Shown piece by piece: positions 1-6,662 of a stretch of DNA of 64,000 nucleotides. Position 1 is the stretch's first letter. The number at the start of each line of letters is the position of its first letter. The stretch is from assembly GCF_037975215.1 (NCBI RefSeq), contig NZ_CP150239.1, forward strand, positions 1,340,001 through 1,404,000, given 5' to 3'. The notes below the pieces were generated by a model that saw nothing but the letters and a program-made list of their open reading frames with translations, ran no database searches and was not told the DNA's origin. The translations under genes were made by a program, and so were the position numbers. This DNA is from Solibacillus sp. FSL R5-0449. Its GTDB lineage: Bacteria > Bacillota > Bacilli > Bacillales_A > Planococcaceae.

Positions 1-599
1 CCTGCTTCATATGCACCGCGGATGCGCTTGTATTGGCCCCATAAATAGCCGACTTCGCGTGAACCTACACCAATATCTCCGGCCGGAACATCGACATCCG
101 GACCAACATAACGGTATAATTCTGTCATGAATGCTTGGCAGAAGCGCATAATCTCTGCATTTGATTTACCTTTTGGATTAAAGTCGGAACCGCCTTTACC
201 GCCGCCGATCGGTTGACCAGTTAAAGCATTTTTGAAAATTTGTTCAAAGGCTAAAAATTTCATAATCGATTCGTTTACAGTAGGATGGAAGCGTAAACCA
301 CCTTTATATGGCCCGATAACGTTATTATATTGAACACGGTACCCGCGGTTTACTTGTACTTGGTTTTGATCATCTTGCCAAGCTACACGGAAAGAAATAA
401 TTCTGTCCGGCTCAACGATACGTTCTAAAATATTATGTTGAATGTATTCAGGATGTTGTTCGAATACAGGTACTAAAGAAAGGAAAATTTCTTCTGCTGC
501 TTGCAGGAATTCCAATTGATTTGAGTTTTTTGCTTTTAATTTTTCAAACACACCATCAACATATTGCTGTGCGTTACTCGTTGTTGTCATTGTCGTCAT
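1..599 (-). CDS. gdhA: NADP-type glutamate dehydrogenase, N-terminal part (cut by window edge)
   Basis: Glutamate dehydrogenase interconverts glutamate and 2-oxoglutarate plus ammonium. The translated 199 residues hold the family's N-terminal substrate domain, with GPYKGGLRFHP, the conserved QIFKNALTG and GGGKGGSDF segments, and PAGDIGVG. The long N-terminal stretch before GPYKGG fits the roughly 450-aa NADP-dependent class rather than the shorter NAD RocG/GudB class. The ATG at 599 is preceded on the minus strand by a GGGGG ribosome binding site with 7 nt spacing; a second in-frame ATG at 590 is less well placed. The gene runs off the left edge. A near-consensus cre-like palindrome lies about 105 bp upstream. 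Confidence 0.95.
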   Translation of the reverse strand, partial: MTTMTTTSNAQQYVDGVFEKLKAKNSNQLEFLQAAEEIFLSLVPVFEQHPEYIQHNILERIVEPDRIISFRVAWQDDQNQVQVNRGYRVQYNNVIGPYKGGLRFHPTVNESIMKFLAFEQIFKNALTGQPIGGGKGGSDFNPKGKSNAEIMRFCQAFMTELYRYVGPDVDVPAGDIGVGSREVGYLWGQYKRIRGAYEA

Positions 600-703
600 G
601 TTAATACCCCCAAATGGATTAATAAGTATACATTAGTATGAATTATCAAACAATTCAATTATATTTTATGTAACATCACTATGTAAAATCGGTGTTAAAA
701 AAG

Positions 704-717
704 AGAAAACGTTTTCA
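704..717. promoter_or_regulatory. Near-consensus cre site (CcpA box) upstream of gdhA
   Basis: AGAAAACGTTTTCA matches the 14-bp cre consensus TGWNANCGNTNWCA at every fixed position except the first. It contains the perfect 12-bp palindrome GAAAACGTTTTC. It lies between the divergent gdhA (minus) and yqxD (plus) genes, about 105 bp from the gdhA start, so it could act on either. Catabolite control of gdhA is an inference from the site alone. Confidence 0.5.
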
Positions 718-770
718 TATATTATATTGATATATTAATTTGGAGTTGCTTTTGGAAAGGATGATGAACT

Positions 771-1229
771 ATTTTACAACTATTAATTGATGCAGATGCA
801 TGCCCAGTTGTTGATTTAGCGCTGTTTATTTCATCTCGATATGAGATAAGACCAATCTTATTCTGCGATACATCACATCGTATCGAACGAGATGGTGCAA
901 AAACAATTATTGTCGACAAGGGACCAGATTCGGTCGATTTTAAGCTTCTAAGTGTATTAAACCGAGGAGATATTGTTATAACAGGTGATTATGGCCTTGC
1001 TGCGATGTGTATAGCAAAAGGTGGAATTGTAGTCAATCACAATGGGAAAGAACTGACGTCTGACAATATAGATCAGCTGTTGGCTTTTCGATTTGAAAGT
1101 GCGAAAATAAGACGTGCAGGGGGACGTACAAAAGGCCCCAAAAAACGCACGGAAGAAAATAATTTGGCTTTTGAAACAAAATTTCGACAAATTTGTGAAC
1201 GTGCGATTTTTGAGAAGGAGGAATCATAA
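771..1229 (+). CDS. yqxD: YaiI/YqxD family protein (UPF0178, DUF188), apparent ATT start
   Basis: The translation begins with the family signature IDADACPV, continues with ITGDYGLAA and ends with a basic GGRTKGPKKR tail, all typical of UPF0178 (PIN-like fold, function unknown). At about 152 aa it has the usual family length. No ATG, GTG or TTG exists in frame before the signature: an in-frame TGA lies at 765-767, and the first usable codon is ATT at 771, nine bases after the ribosome binding site AAAGGA. The ATGs at 761 and 764 lead into a different frame that stops after a few codons. The stop is directly followed by the dsdA start (TAAATG), suggesting coupled translation. Confidence 0.85.
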   Translation: MLQLLIDADACPVVDLALFISSRYEIRPILFCDTSHRIERDGAKTIIVDKGPDSVDFKLLSVLNRGDIVITGDYGLAAMCIAKGGIVVNHNGKELTSDNIDQLLAFRFESAKIRRAGGRTKGPKKRTEENNLAFETKFRQICERAIFEKEES

Positions 1230-2558
1230 ATGAATCAGCAAATCTTGAATTTAGATGCATTAAAAGAGCGCTTTCCGTTAATTGAAAAGCTGCAATCCGA
1301 ACAATATGTGTTTTGGGAAAATGAAAATGTAGCAAAGGAAAGGCAAGTATCAGAACTCGTAACACCTGAAATGATTCAAGACGCCGAAAGCAGATTGAAG
1401 CGTTTTTCTTCTTATATAAAGGTCGCATTTCCGATTACGAAATTTTCAGACGGCATTATTGAATCGGAACTAAGAGAAATTGCCGCGATGAAAAAACTTA
1501 TCGAAGGACGACGCGGTTTTAACATTCCCGGAAAGTTAATGCTTAAATGTGATCATGCATTACCGATTGCCGGTTCGATTAAAGCGCGAGGCGGTATATA
1601 TGAAGTGTTGAGCCATGCCGAAAAGCTGGCAATTAATGCAGGTATGATAACAGAGCAGGATGATTACGCTAAATTCCATAGTGAAGAATTCCGGAAATTT
1701 TTCAGCCAATATAAAATTGCGGTCGGGTCAACCGGCAATTTGGGGCTAAGTATCGGTATTATTAGCGCACAGCTTGGTTTTCAGGTAACTGTCCATATGT
1801 CAATCGAAGCAAAAGAGTGGAAAAAGAAACTGCTGCGTGAAAAAGGGGTGGAAGTTATCGAATACGAATCCGATTATACTTCTGCCGTGGAACACGGGCG
1901 CCAAGTAGCGGAACAAGATCCTGCTTGCCACTTTGTTGATGACGAAAATTCAATCGATCTGTTTTTAGGGTATGCGGTAGCGGGTTCACGCCTGAAAGAT
2001 CAGCTTCAGCAAGCGAAAATTAAAGTCGATGCAAATCATCCGTTATTTGTTTATCTGCCTTGCGGGGTAGGGGGTGCCCCTGGAGGGATTGCCTACGCTT
2101 TAAAGCAAATTTACGGCGAACATATTCATATTTTCTTTGCGGAGCCATTTGCATCACCGTGTATGCTGCTAGGTTTGATGACGGGGATGCATGATAAAAT
2201 CAGCGTGAGTGATATTGGTTTGTCCAATAAGACGGAAGCTGACGGATTGGCGGTAGGGCGTCCATCACGTTTTGTCGGAACATTGATGGAATCCGTAATA
2301 AGCGGATGCTATACTGTGGATGACAGCTTCTTATTCAGAAGTTTAAAAGGTATGTATGAGACGGAAAACATTTTTATGGAACCTTCAGCACATGCAGGTG
2401 TTTATGGGCCGATTGAATTAATGATGCAGGGGACTTCATATATACAAAAGCATGGGCTTCAAGATAAAATGAAAAACGCCACACATATTATTTGGTCGAC
2501 AGGCGGCGATTTAGTGCCTGAAGAATTACGACAGCAGTATTTACAATCAGAGATATAG
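1230..2558 (+). CDS. dsdA: D-serine ammonia-lyase (D-serine dehydratase)
   Basis: This fold-type II PLP enzyme converts D-serine to pyruvate and ammonia. The PLP-binding lysine is K118 in the motif GSIKARGG, the same number as in E. coli DsdA. The phosphate-binding loop GSTGNLGLS and the glycine-rich CGVGGAPGG follow. At 442 aa it has full family length. GGAGG lies 8 nt before the ATG, and the ATG abuts the stop of the DUF188 gene, so the two form an operon. The role is probably D-serine detoxification or use as a carbon and nitrogen source. Confidence 0.95.
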   Translation: MNQQILNLDALKERFPLIEKLQSEQYVFWENENVAKERQVSELVTPEMIQDAESRLKRFSSYIKVAFPITKFSDGIIESELREIAAMKKLIEGRRGFNIPGKLMLKCDHALPIAGSIKARGGIYEVLSHAEKLAINAGMITEQDDYAKFHSEEFRKFFSQYKIAVGSTGNLGLSIGIISAQLGFQVTVHMSIEAKEWKKKLLREKGVEVIEYESDYTSAVEHGRQVAEQDPACHFVDDENSIDLFLGYAVAGSRLKDQLQQAKIKVDANHPLFVYLPCGVGGAPGGIAYALKQIYGEHIHIFFAEPFASPCMLLGLMTGMHDKISVSDIGLSNKTEADGLAVGRPSRFVGTLMESVISGCYTVDDSFLFRSLKGMYETENIFMEPSAHAGVYGPIELMMQGTSYIQKHGLQDKMKNATHIIWSTGGDLVPEELRQQYLQSEI

Positions 2559-2572
2559 AAGGGAAGTAGCTT

Positions 2573-2923
2573 GTGTTAATTGTAATCGTCATCATCGCTT
2601 TTTTTGGAGCAGGTTTACTCGATTTAAACCTGCGTAAAAAATATAACATCCCAAAAAACGAAAAATTTATGGATCAGTATGTGGGGATTTGGCATTTATT
2701 CCTGGAAATCATCCTATGTTTCATGTTTTTATCGTATGTAACTATGAATCTATTTGACCAAAAAACATTATATTCTGTATTGTTTGCGTTCATTATGATT
2801 TTGTTTATAATCCGTGGGCTATTGGAATTTTGGTTAAGAAGAGAAAAGCGTCGTCATATAATTTCATTTACTTATGTCGTGCTTTGTGCCATCTGCAGTA
2901 TCGCAATCGGCGTTATTATGTAA
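2573..2923 (+). CDS. DUF4181-type small membrane protein
   Basis: This is a 116-aa protein with four hydrophobic segments (roughly residues 1-18, 38-58, 68-84 and 95-115) and a charged LRREKRR loop. The spacing and the MDQYVGIWHLF segment fit the Bacillales DUF4181 family, whose function is unknown. The start is GTG, 14 nt after dsdA, with GGGAAG as ribosome binding site. It appears to be the last gene of the yqxD-dsdA operon, since a strong terminator overlaps its stop. Confidence 0.75.
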   Translation: MLIVIVIIAFFGAGLLDLNLRKKYNIPKNEKFMDQYVGIWHLFLEIILCFMFLSYVTMNLFDQKTLYSVLFAFIMILFIIRGLLEFWLRREKRRHIISFTYVVLCAICSIAIGVIM

Positions 2924-2966
2924 AAAAGAAGTGTGTCGGGGGAAAACCCCCAACGCACTTCTTTTA
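2922..2966. terminator. Bidirectional intrinsic terminator
   Basis: AAAAGAAGTG and CACTTCTTTT frame a G-rich/C-rich inner stem (GGGGG, AAAA, CCCCC), with A and T runs on the two sides. It ends the dsdA operon on the plus strand and the convergent synthase gene on the minus strand, whose stop codon overlaps its edge. Confidence 0.9.
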
Positions 2967-3785
2967 GTCTACCTGGATTTCTTCTACTGTTGCTTCCACT
3001 TCTGAGCGGGACATTTTTTCCCGTCCTTCTCGCATTGCCTGTAATGTTTTATGGGCCAATGCTAATGGCAGTTTGCAGAACAGTTTGATTGTCCGTTTAT
3101 CTAAATCCTTCATATAAAGGTCGGCTTTTGCCAAGTTTTCCTCGGCATATGCAAATAGTTCAGCACGTGTCCAGCCATCAGGAACGAAGCTGACACCACG
3201 CTCATCCAAATCTTCCTGTTCATTTCGTAAAATGTTTACTGCCTGCAAGCCACGACCATAGCCAATTGCCAGTTCACGGTCGGTTTTCGTGCCGGCACTC
3301 CATTCCCAAAGCTCCGAAAGCATGACTCCGACCAAACCAGCCACATAGTATGTATAGTCGTCCAAGTCTTCCTTCGTATGCACCTGCCAATTTGCAAGGG
3401 CCCATTTTGCCATACCTTCCGCCATTTCGCTCGTCGCAGAAGTGACAATCGGAAACGCCCCTTGAGGACAAACTTCCAGCCAGTCAGCAAGTCGCAGTGT
3501 CACTTCAGGCATTTTGTCCTTTACAGGTGCCAGCGCTTCAAGATAAGCAGTATTATCAAAGGCAGGAGCTTTCAGTAATTCCGCAACTTTTAATAATATC
3601 ACATTTTTTATTTCATTGGAAACATCTTCATGATCTTCAATTTCATCAATTGCCCGCATCGCTAAATAGGCAGCAGCAACCGTTAATTTTAATTCTTTAT
3701 CTAAAAAAGTAATGGGGATATAAAATGTACGGCTCGTCTCTTTTAAAACGCGCATCGCATCTTTTTGTAAAGCTTTGTTCGACAT
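2964..3785 (-). CDS. Squalene/phytoene synthase family protein
   Basis: Members condense two prenyl diphosphates head to head. The 273-aa protein has the FYIPITFL substrate-site segment, the first Asp-rich motif AIDEIED (D47, D51), and NILRNEQED at about 184-192. The second Asp-rich motif therefore reads NxxxD (N188, D192) rather than DxxxD. The start was placed at 3785, where GGAGG sits 8 nt upstream; an in-frame ATG at 3815 has no comparable site. The gene is alone, with no desaturase or cyclase next to it, so the product (squalene, phytoene or another) cannot be told from context. Farnesol-producing YisP-like activity is an alternative. Confidence 0.8.
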   Translation of the reverse strand: MSNKALQKDAMRVLKETSRTFYIPITFLDKELKLTVAAAYLAMRAIDEIEDHEDVSNEIKNVILLKVAELLKAPAFDNTAYLEALAPVKDKMPEVTLRLADWLEVCPQGAFPIVTSATSEMAEGMAKWALANWQVHTKEDLDDYTYYVAGLVGVMLSELWEWSAGTKTDRELAIGYGRGLQAVNILRNEQEDLDERGVSFVPDGWTRAELFAYAEENLAKADLYMKDLDKRTIKLFCKLPLALAHKTLQAMREGREKMSRSEVEATVEEIQVD

Positions 3786-3914
3786 AAGGAAAACTTCCTC
3801 CATTCTAAATTGCATCCACTACCTATCGTATCGCAAATTCGTGAAAAGGGAAAATAAAAGTTCCGGCTTTTAAGAATTTGAGGTGGGGAATGAAAAGGGA
3901 TGAAAAGAGGGGTA

Positions 3915-4084
3915 TTAGAACAACCTGGGCTAAAAAGTGGAACAGGTAGAGCGAAAGGTAGAATGTTCGAGTGTGAAAGTGGAATTTTGCACACAGAAAG
4001 TAGAACGAATTCATAATAAAGTAGAAAGTGCATGGAGAAATAGAGCATCGAGTATCAAAAATGGAACAATGCGAAAAGCAGAAC
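3915..4084. repeat. Degenerate 21-bp periodic array A (GTRGAA anchor)
   Basis: The hexamer GTAGAA/GTGGAA or a close variant starts at 3915 (TTAGAA), 3937, 3958, 3979, 4000, 4021, 4040 (ATAGAG), 4061 (ATGGAA) and 4079 (GCAGAA). Five of the eight steps are exactly 21 bp; the others are 22, 19 and 18. The anchor is usually preceded by A-rich sequence, and the 12-15 bp between anchors differ each time. The array lies between the divergent synthase gene and the small-peptide gene at 4176. The first unit, TATTAGAACA, is the reverse complement of the anchor seen in the array at 26479. Confidence 0.75.
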
Positions 4085-4175
4085 ACCACCCAAAAAACAC
4101 ACGCATTTCCATTATGTACACATTTATTGAAATATGGTAATATTAGAACAATTCAAATGGACGGAGGTGAAAGGA

Positions 4176-4307
4176 ATGAAAAAGTTAGCGATCGCGACAG
4201 GTGTAAAGGTGGATACAGCTATGTATTTTGCACGTGTCATTACTTTTAAATTTGGGTCTAACGGGATAGGTGTGTCCTTTTTTAGACAATTTAAAAATAA
4301 TGCGTAG
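4176..4307 (+). CDS. Small peptide of 43 aa with very strong ribosome binding site
   Basis: An ATG at 4176 follows GGAGGTGAAAGGA and opens 43 codons starting MKKLAIATGVKVDTAMYF and ending in RQFKNNA before TAG. The peptide is basic and mildly hydrophobic in its middle, without a clear transmembrane span. An intrinsic terminator follows 35 nt later, so this is a complete short transcription unit. It was not recognised as any family. It could be a small effector peptide or a leader peptide upstream of the ABC-F gene. The near-perfect ribosome binding site is the main reason to believe it is translated. Confidence 0.55.
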   Translation: MKKLAIATGVKVDTAMYFARVITFKFGSNGIGVSFFRQFKNNA

Positions 4308-4338
4308 CTAATTAACTTCATTCTTTTCACCAATACTG

Positions 4339-4376
4339 AAAAGGCTGCTCTTGTTAATGAGCAGTCTTTTTGTTTT
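4339..4376 (+). terminator. Intrinsic terminator or attenuator before the ABC-F gene
   Basis: GGCTGCTC (4343-4350) pairs with GAGCAGTC (4359-4366) across an 8-nt loop and is followed by TTTTTGTTTTTT. It sits between the 43-aa peptide and the ABC-F start at 4405. A peptide gene followed by a terminator and then an ABC-F gene is the arrangement used for ribosome-mediated attenuation in several antibiotic-inducible ABC-F genes. That role is only possible here. Confidence 0.8.
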
Positions 4377-4404
4377 TTAGCTGCGCCGGTGGAGGCGTAG
4401 AAAT

Positions 4405-6018
4405 ATGCAGTTGAAAGCAGAAAACATAACGAAAATTATCGGTGGCAACACCATTTTTAAGGAACTTTCTTTTGAAGTGAATGCCGGTGAACGGATCGCG
4501 ATTGTCGGTCGTAACGGCAGCGGGAAAACGACATTATTTAAAGTGCTGGCAGGTATTGAACAGCCGGATGAAGGCCGAATTATCATATCGAAAGGTCAAA
4601 CTGTCGGCTATTTGCATCAGATTCCTCAATATACGGATATATCGGTTTTTGATGTACTGTCAAAAGCATTTGCTGAACTACATGATATTAAAGAGCGGCT
4701 GACTCAGTTGGAAACGAGGATGGCAACTGAGTTATCCGACAAAATTTTAAATCAATACGGCGAGCTGCAGGAGCACTATTTAGCAAAAGGTGGCTACGAA
4801 ATTGAAGCGAAAATTGCATCGATTGCCAATGGACTTGAAATTACAAAATTATTGGAACAACCTTTCCATGCGCTTAGCGGCGGGGAAAAAACTAAAGTAA
4901 TGCTCGCTCAAATTTTACTGCAGCAGCCGGATATTCTGCTGCTGGATGAACCGACAAATCACTTGGATCTTGCTGCAACACAATGGCTGGAAGACTACTT
5001 GCAATACTTTAAAGGTACCGTTGTTGTGATTTCTCATGACAGGATGTTTTTAAATAAAACGGTTCAGTATGTGGCTGAAATTGAAGACGGTCAGATCTGG
5101 AAGAGCAAGGGAAACTATGATCAGTACATTAAAAATAAAGAGGCAAAAATAGCCCAGCAGTTTGCGGCATATGAAGAGCAGCAAAAAAAGATTCAGAAGA
5201 TAAAAGAGGCGATTCGCCGATTACGGCAGTGGGCGAATGAAGCATCTCCTCCGAATCCCGATCTATACCGCAAAGCGAAAGTAATGGAAAAGATGCTGGC
5301 TCGAATGGAAATTGTCAAAAAGCCGAAAACCGAGCGCCAGATGAATTTGCAGCTCAAGACGCAAGACCGGACAGGAAAAGAAGTATTTATGCTGAAAAAC
5401 ATTTCCCACGGATTTGAACAGGACTTCTTATTTATGGATGTTCAGTTATCGGTACAGTTTCAAGATCGGATTGCGATTGTCGGGAATAACGGAACAGGAA
5501 AATCGACGTTATTAAAAATTCTATTGGGGGAACTGACACCGGTTGATGGCGATGCTAAACAGGGCAGCAATTTAAAAATCGGTTATCTTGCACAGCAGTT
5601 TGACCAATTTAACGGCAAGCAGCGTCTTATTGATGCATTCCGGGAGCAGGCATCGTTAACGGAATACGATGCGCGGCATATGCTCGCCCAATTTTTATTT
5701 TACGGACATGATGTATTTAAAAGAGTGGACCAACTAAGCGGCGGGGAAAAAATGCGACTTCGACTGGCTCAATTAATGGTTCAAAAATGCAATGTACTTG
5801 TATTGGATGAGCCGACGAACCATCTTGATATTGAATCGAGAGAAGCGCTTGAAGAAGCATTGGAGAACTTTGAAGGAACTATTCTCGCGATTAGCCATGA
5901 CCGTTATTTTCTGCAAAAGCTATTTACGAGAACGGCATGGCTGGAAAATCAGCAGCTTACCGTTCATGAAGGTCCATTTGAATGGGCACAGTCGAAACAA
6001 AGGGAGTTAGGCAAATGA
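4405..6018 (+). CDS. ABC-F family ATPase (ribosome-associated)
   Basis: Two ABC domains without membrane spans define ABC-F proteins, which act on the ribosome. Walker A is GRNGSGKTT in domain 1 and GNNGTGKST in domain 2. Signature sequences are LSGGEKTK and LSGGEKMR, and both Walker B motifs end in LDEPTNHLD. A charged interdomain linker of about 80 residues (region rich in K, R, Q and E) separates them. At 537 aa without the Uup-type C-terminal coiled coil it resembles the ExpZ/VmlR-size group, so an antibiotic-resistance role is possible but not shown. GGAGG precedes the ATG. The stop overlaps the next start (ATGA). Confidence 0.9.
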   Translation: MQLKAENITKIIGGNTIFKELSFEVNAGERIAIVGRNGSGKTTLFKVLAGIEQPDEGRIIISKGQTVGYLHQIPQYTDISVFDVLSKAFAELHDIKERLTQLETRMATELSDKILNQYGELQEHYLAKGGYEIEAKIASIANGLEITKLLEQPFHALSGGEKTKVMLAQILLQQPDILLLDEPTNHLDLAATQWLEDYLQYFKGTVVVISHDRMFLNKTVQYVAEIEDGQIWKSKGNYDQYIKNKEAKIAQQFAAYEEQQKKIQKIKEAIRRLRQWANEASPPNPDLYRKAKVMEKMLARMEIVKKPKTERQMNLQLKTQDRTGKEVFMLKNISHGFEQDFLFMDVQLSVQFQDRIAIVGNNGTGKSTLLKILLGELTPVDGDAKQGSNLKIGYLAQQFDQFNGKQRLIDAFREQASLTEYDARHMLAQFLFYGHDVFKRVDQLSGGEKMRLRLAQLMVQKCNVLVLDEPTNHLDIESREALEEALENFEGTILAISHDRYFLQKLFTRTAWLENQQLTVHEGPFEWAQSKQRELGK

Positions 6019-6455
6019 ATCAAATCGAAGCATATTGGCGGTATTTTTGTGTTTCTGAAGGTATGAAAAATATTCGTTATAAGGAAGCGTTTCAATTCGG
6101 TGAAAAGGCGGATTGGCTTGCAGGACTTGTTGTAGACGGTACTAAAACAGCAACTTGTTCAAGCTATCCGTTATATGAACTCGAAGGAGAAAATTTACCG
6201 GAAGTCGGGGATTACCAAATTGTATTAAATAGTCTCGATGTACCAGTTGCGATTATCCAGTCCTATTCTATTGATATTTACCCGTTCAATGAAGTGCCAA
6301 TAGATTTTGCACTTGCAGAAGGAGAAGGTACTTATGAGCAGTGGAAGGAAGCGCATATTGCATTTTTTAGTAAAGAACTTTCTAAACAAGGCCTGGAATT
6401 TACCGAACAAATGCTAACAGTGTGTGACCGCTTTAAAAAAGTTTTTCCTAAATAA
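6015..6455 (+). CDS. ASCH domain-containing protein
   Basis: The 146-aa protein shows the ASCH fold signature: a GTKTATCSSY segment at about residues 42-51, then the GDYQIVLNS strand, and a C-terminal helix with YEQWKEAH. ASCH proteins bind RNA or modified nucleosides, and some are amidohydrolases (E. coli YqfB). The start is the ATG at 6015, overlapping the ABC-F stop as ATGA; a longer reading from 5982 would lie inside the ABC-F gene. The coupling suggests joint expression with the ribosome-associated ATPase. Confidence 0.85.
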   Translation: MNQIEAYWRYFCVSEGMKNIRYKEAFQFGEKADWLAGLVVDGTKTATCSSYPLYELEGENLPEVGDYQIVLNSLDVPVAIIQSYSIDIYPFNEVPIDFALAEGEGTYEQWKEAHIAFFSKELSKQGLEFTEQMLTVCDRFKKVFPK

Positions 6456-6493
6456 AGATTAGTAAACTAAAGCATGAATAGCTAGACTTATAC

Positions 6494-6531
6494 AAAATGG
6501 AGAAATTTGCTTACGCAAACCTCCATTTTTT
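6494..6531 (+). terminator. Intrinsic terminator
   Basis: AAAATGGAG and ATTTGC pair with GCAAAC and CTCCATTTT around a short TTAC loop, followed by a T run. It ends the ABC-F/ASCH operon. Confidence 0.85.
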
Positions 6532-6662
6532 CACTGTTTTCGTTCAATATCAACAGTCCTTGGCAACAATTGCTATCGAAATTCGTTACATAATAGTTGC
6601 ATAGGTTAATGTTTTTTTGATATATTGATTCTTGTTTTTCTAAATAAAAAAAGGAAAACGTC

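Noticed and set aside
3937-4140. A 67-codon frame with KVE repeated every seven residues
   Set aside because: The heptad is a by-product of the 21-bp periodic DNA array. There is no ribosome binding site, and the other frames show the same period.
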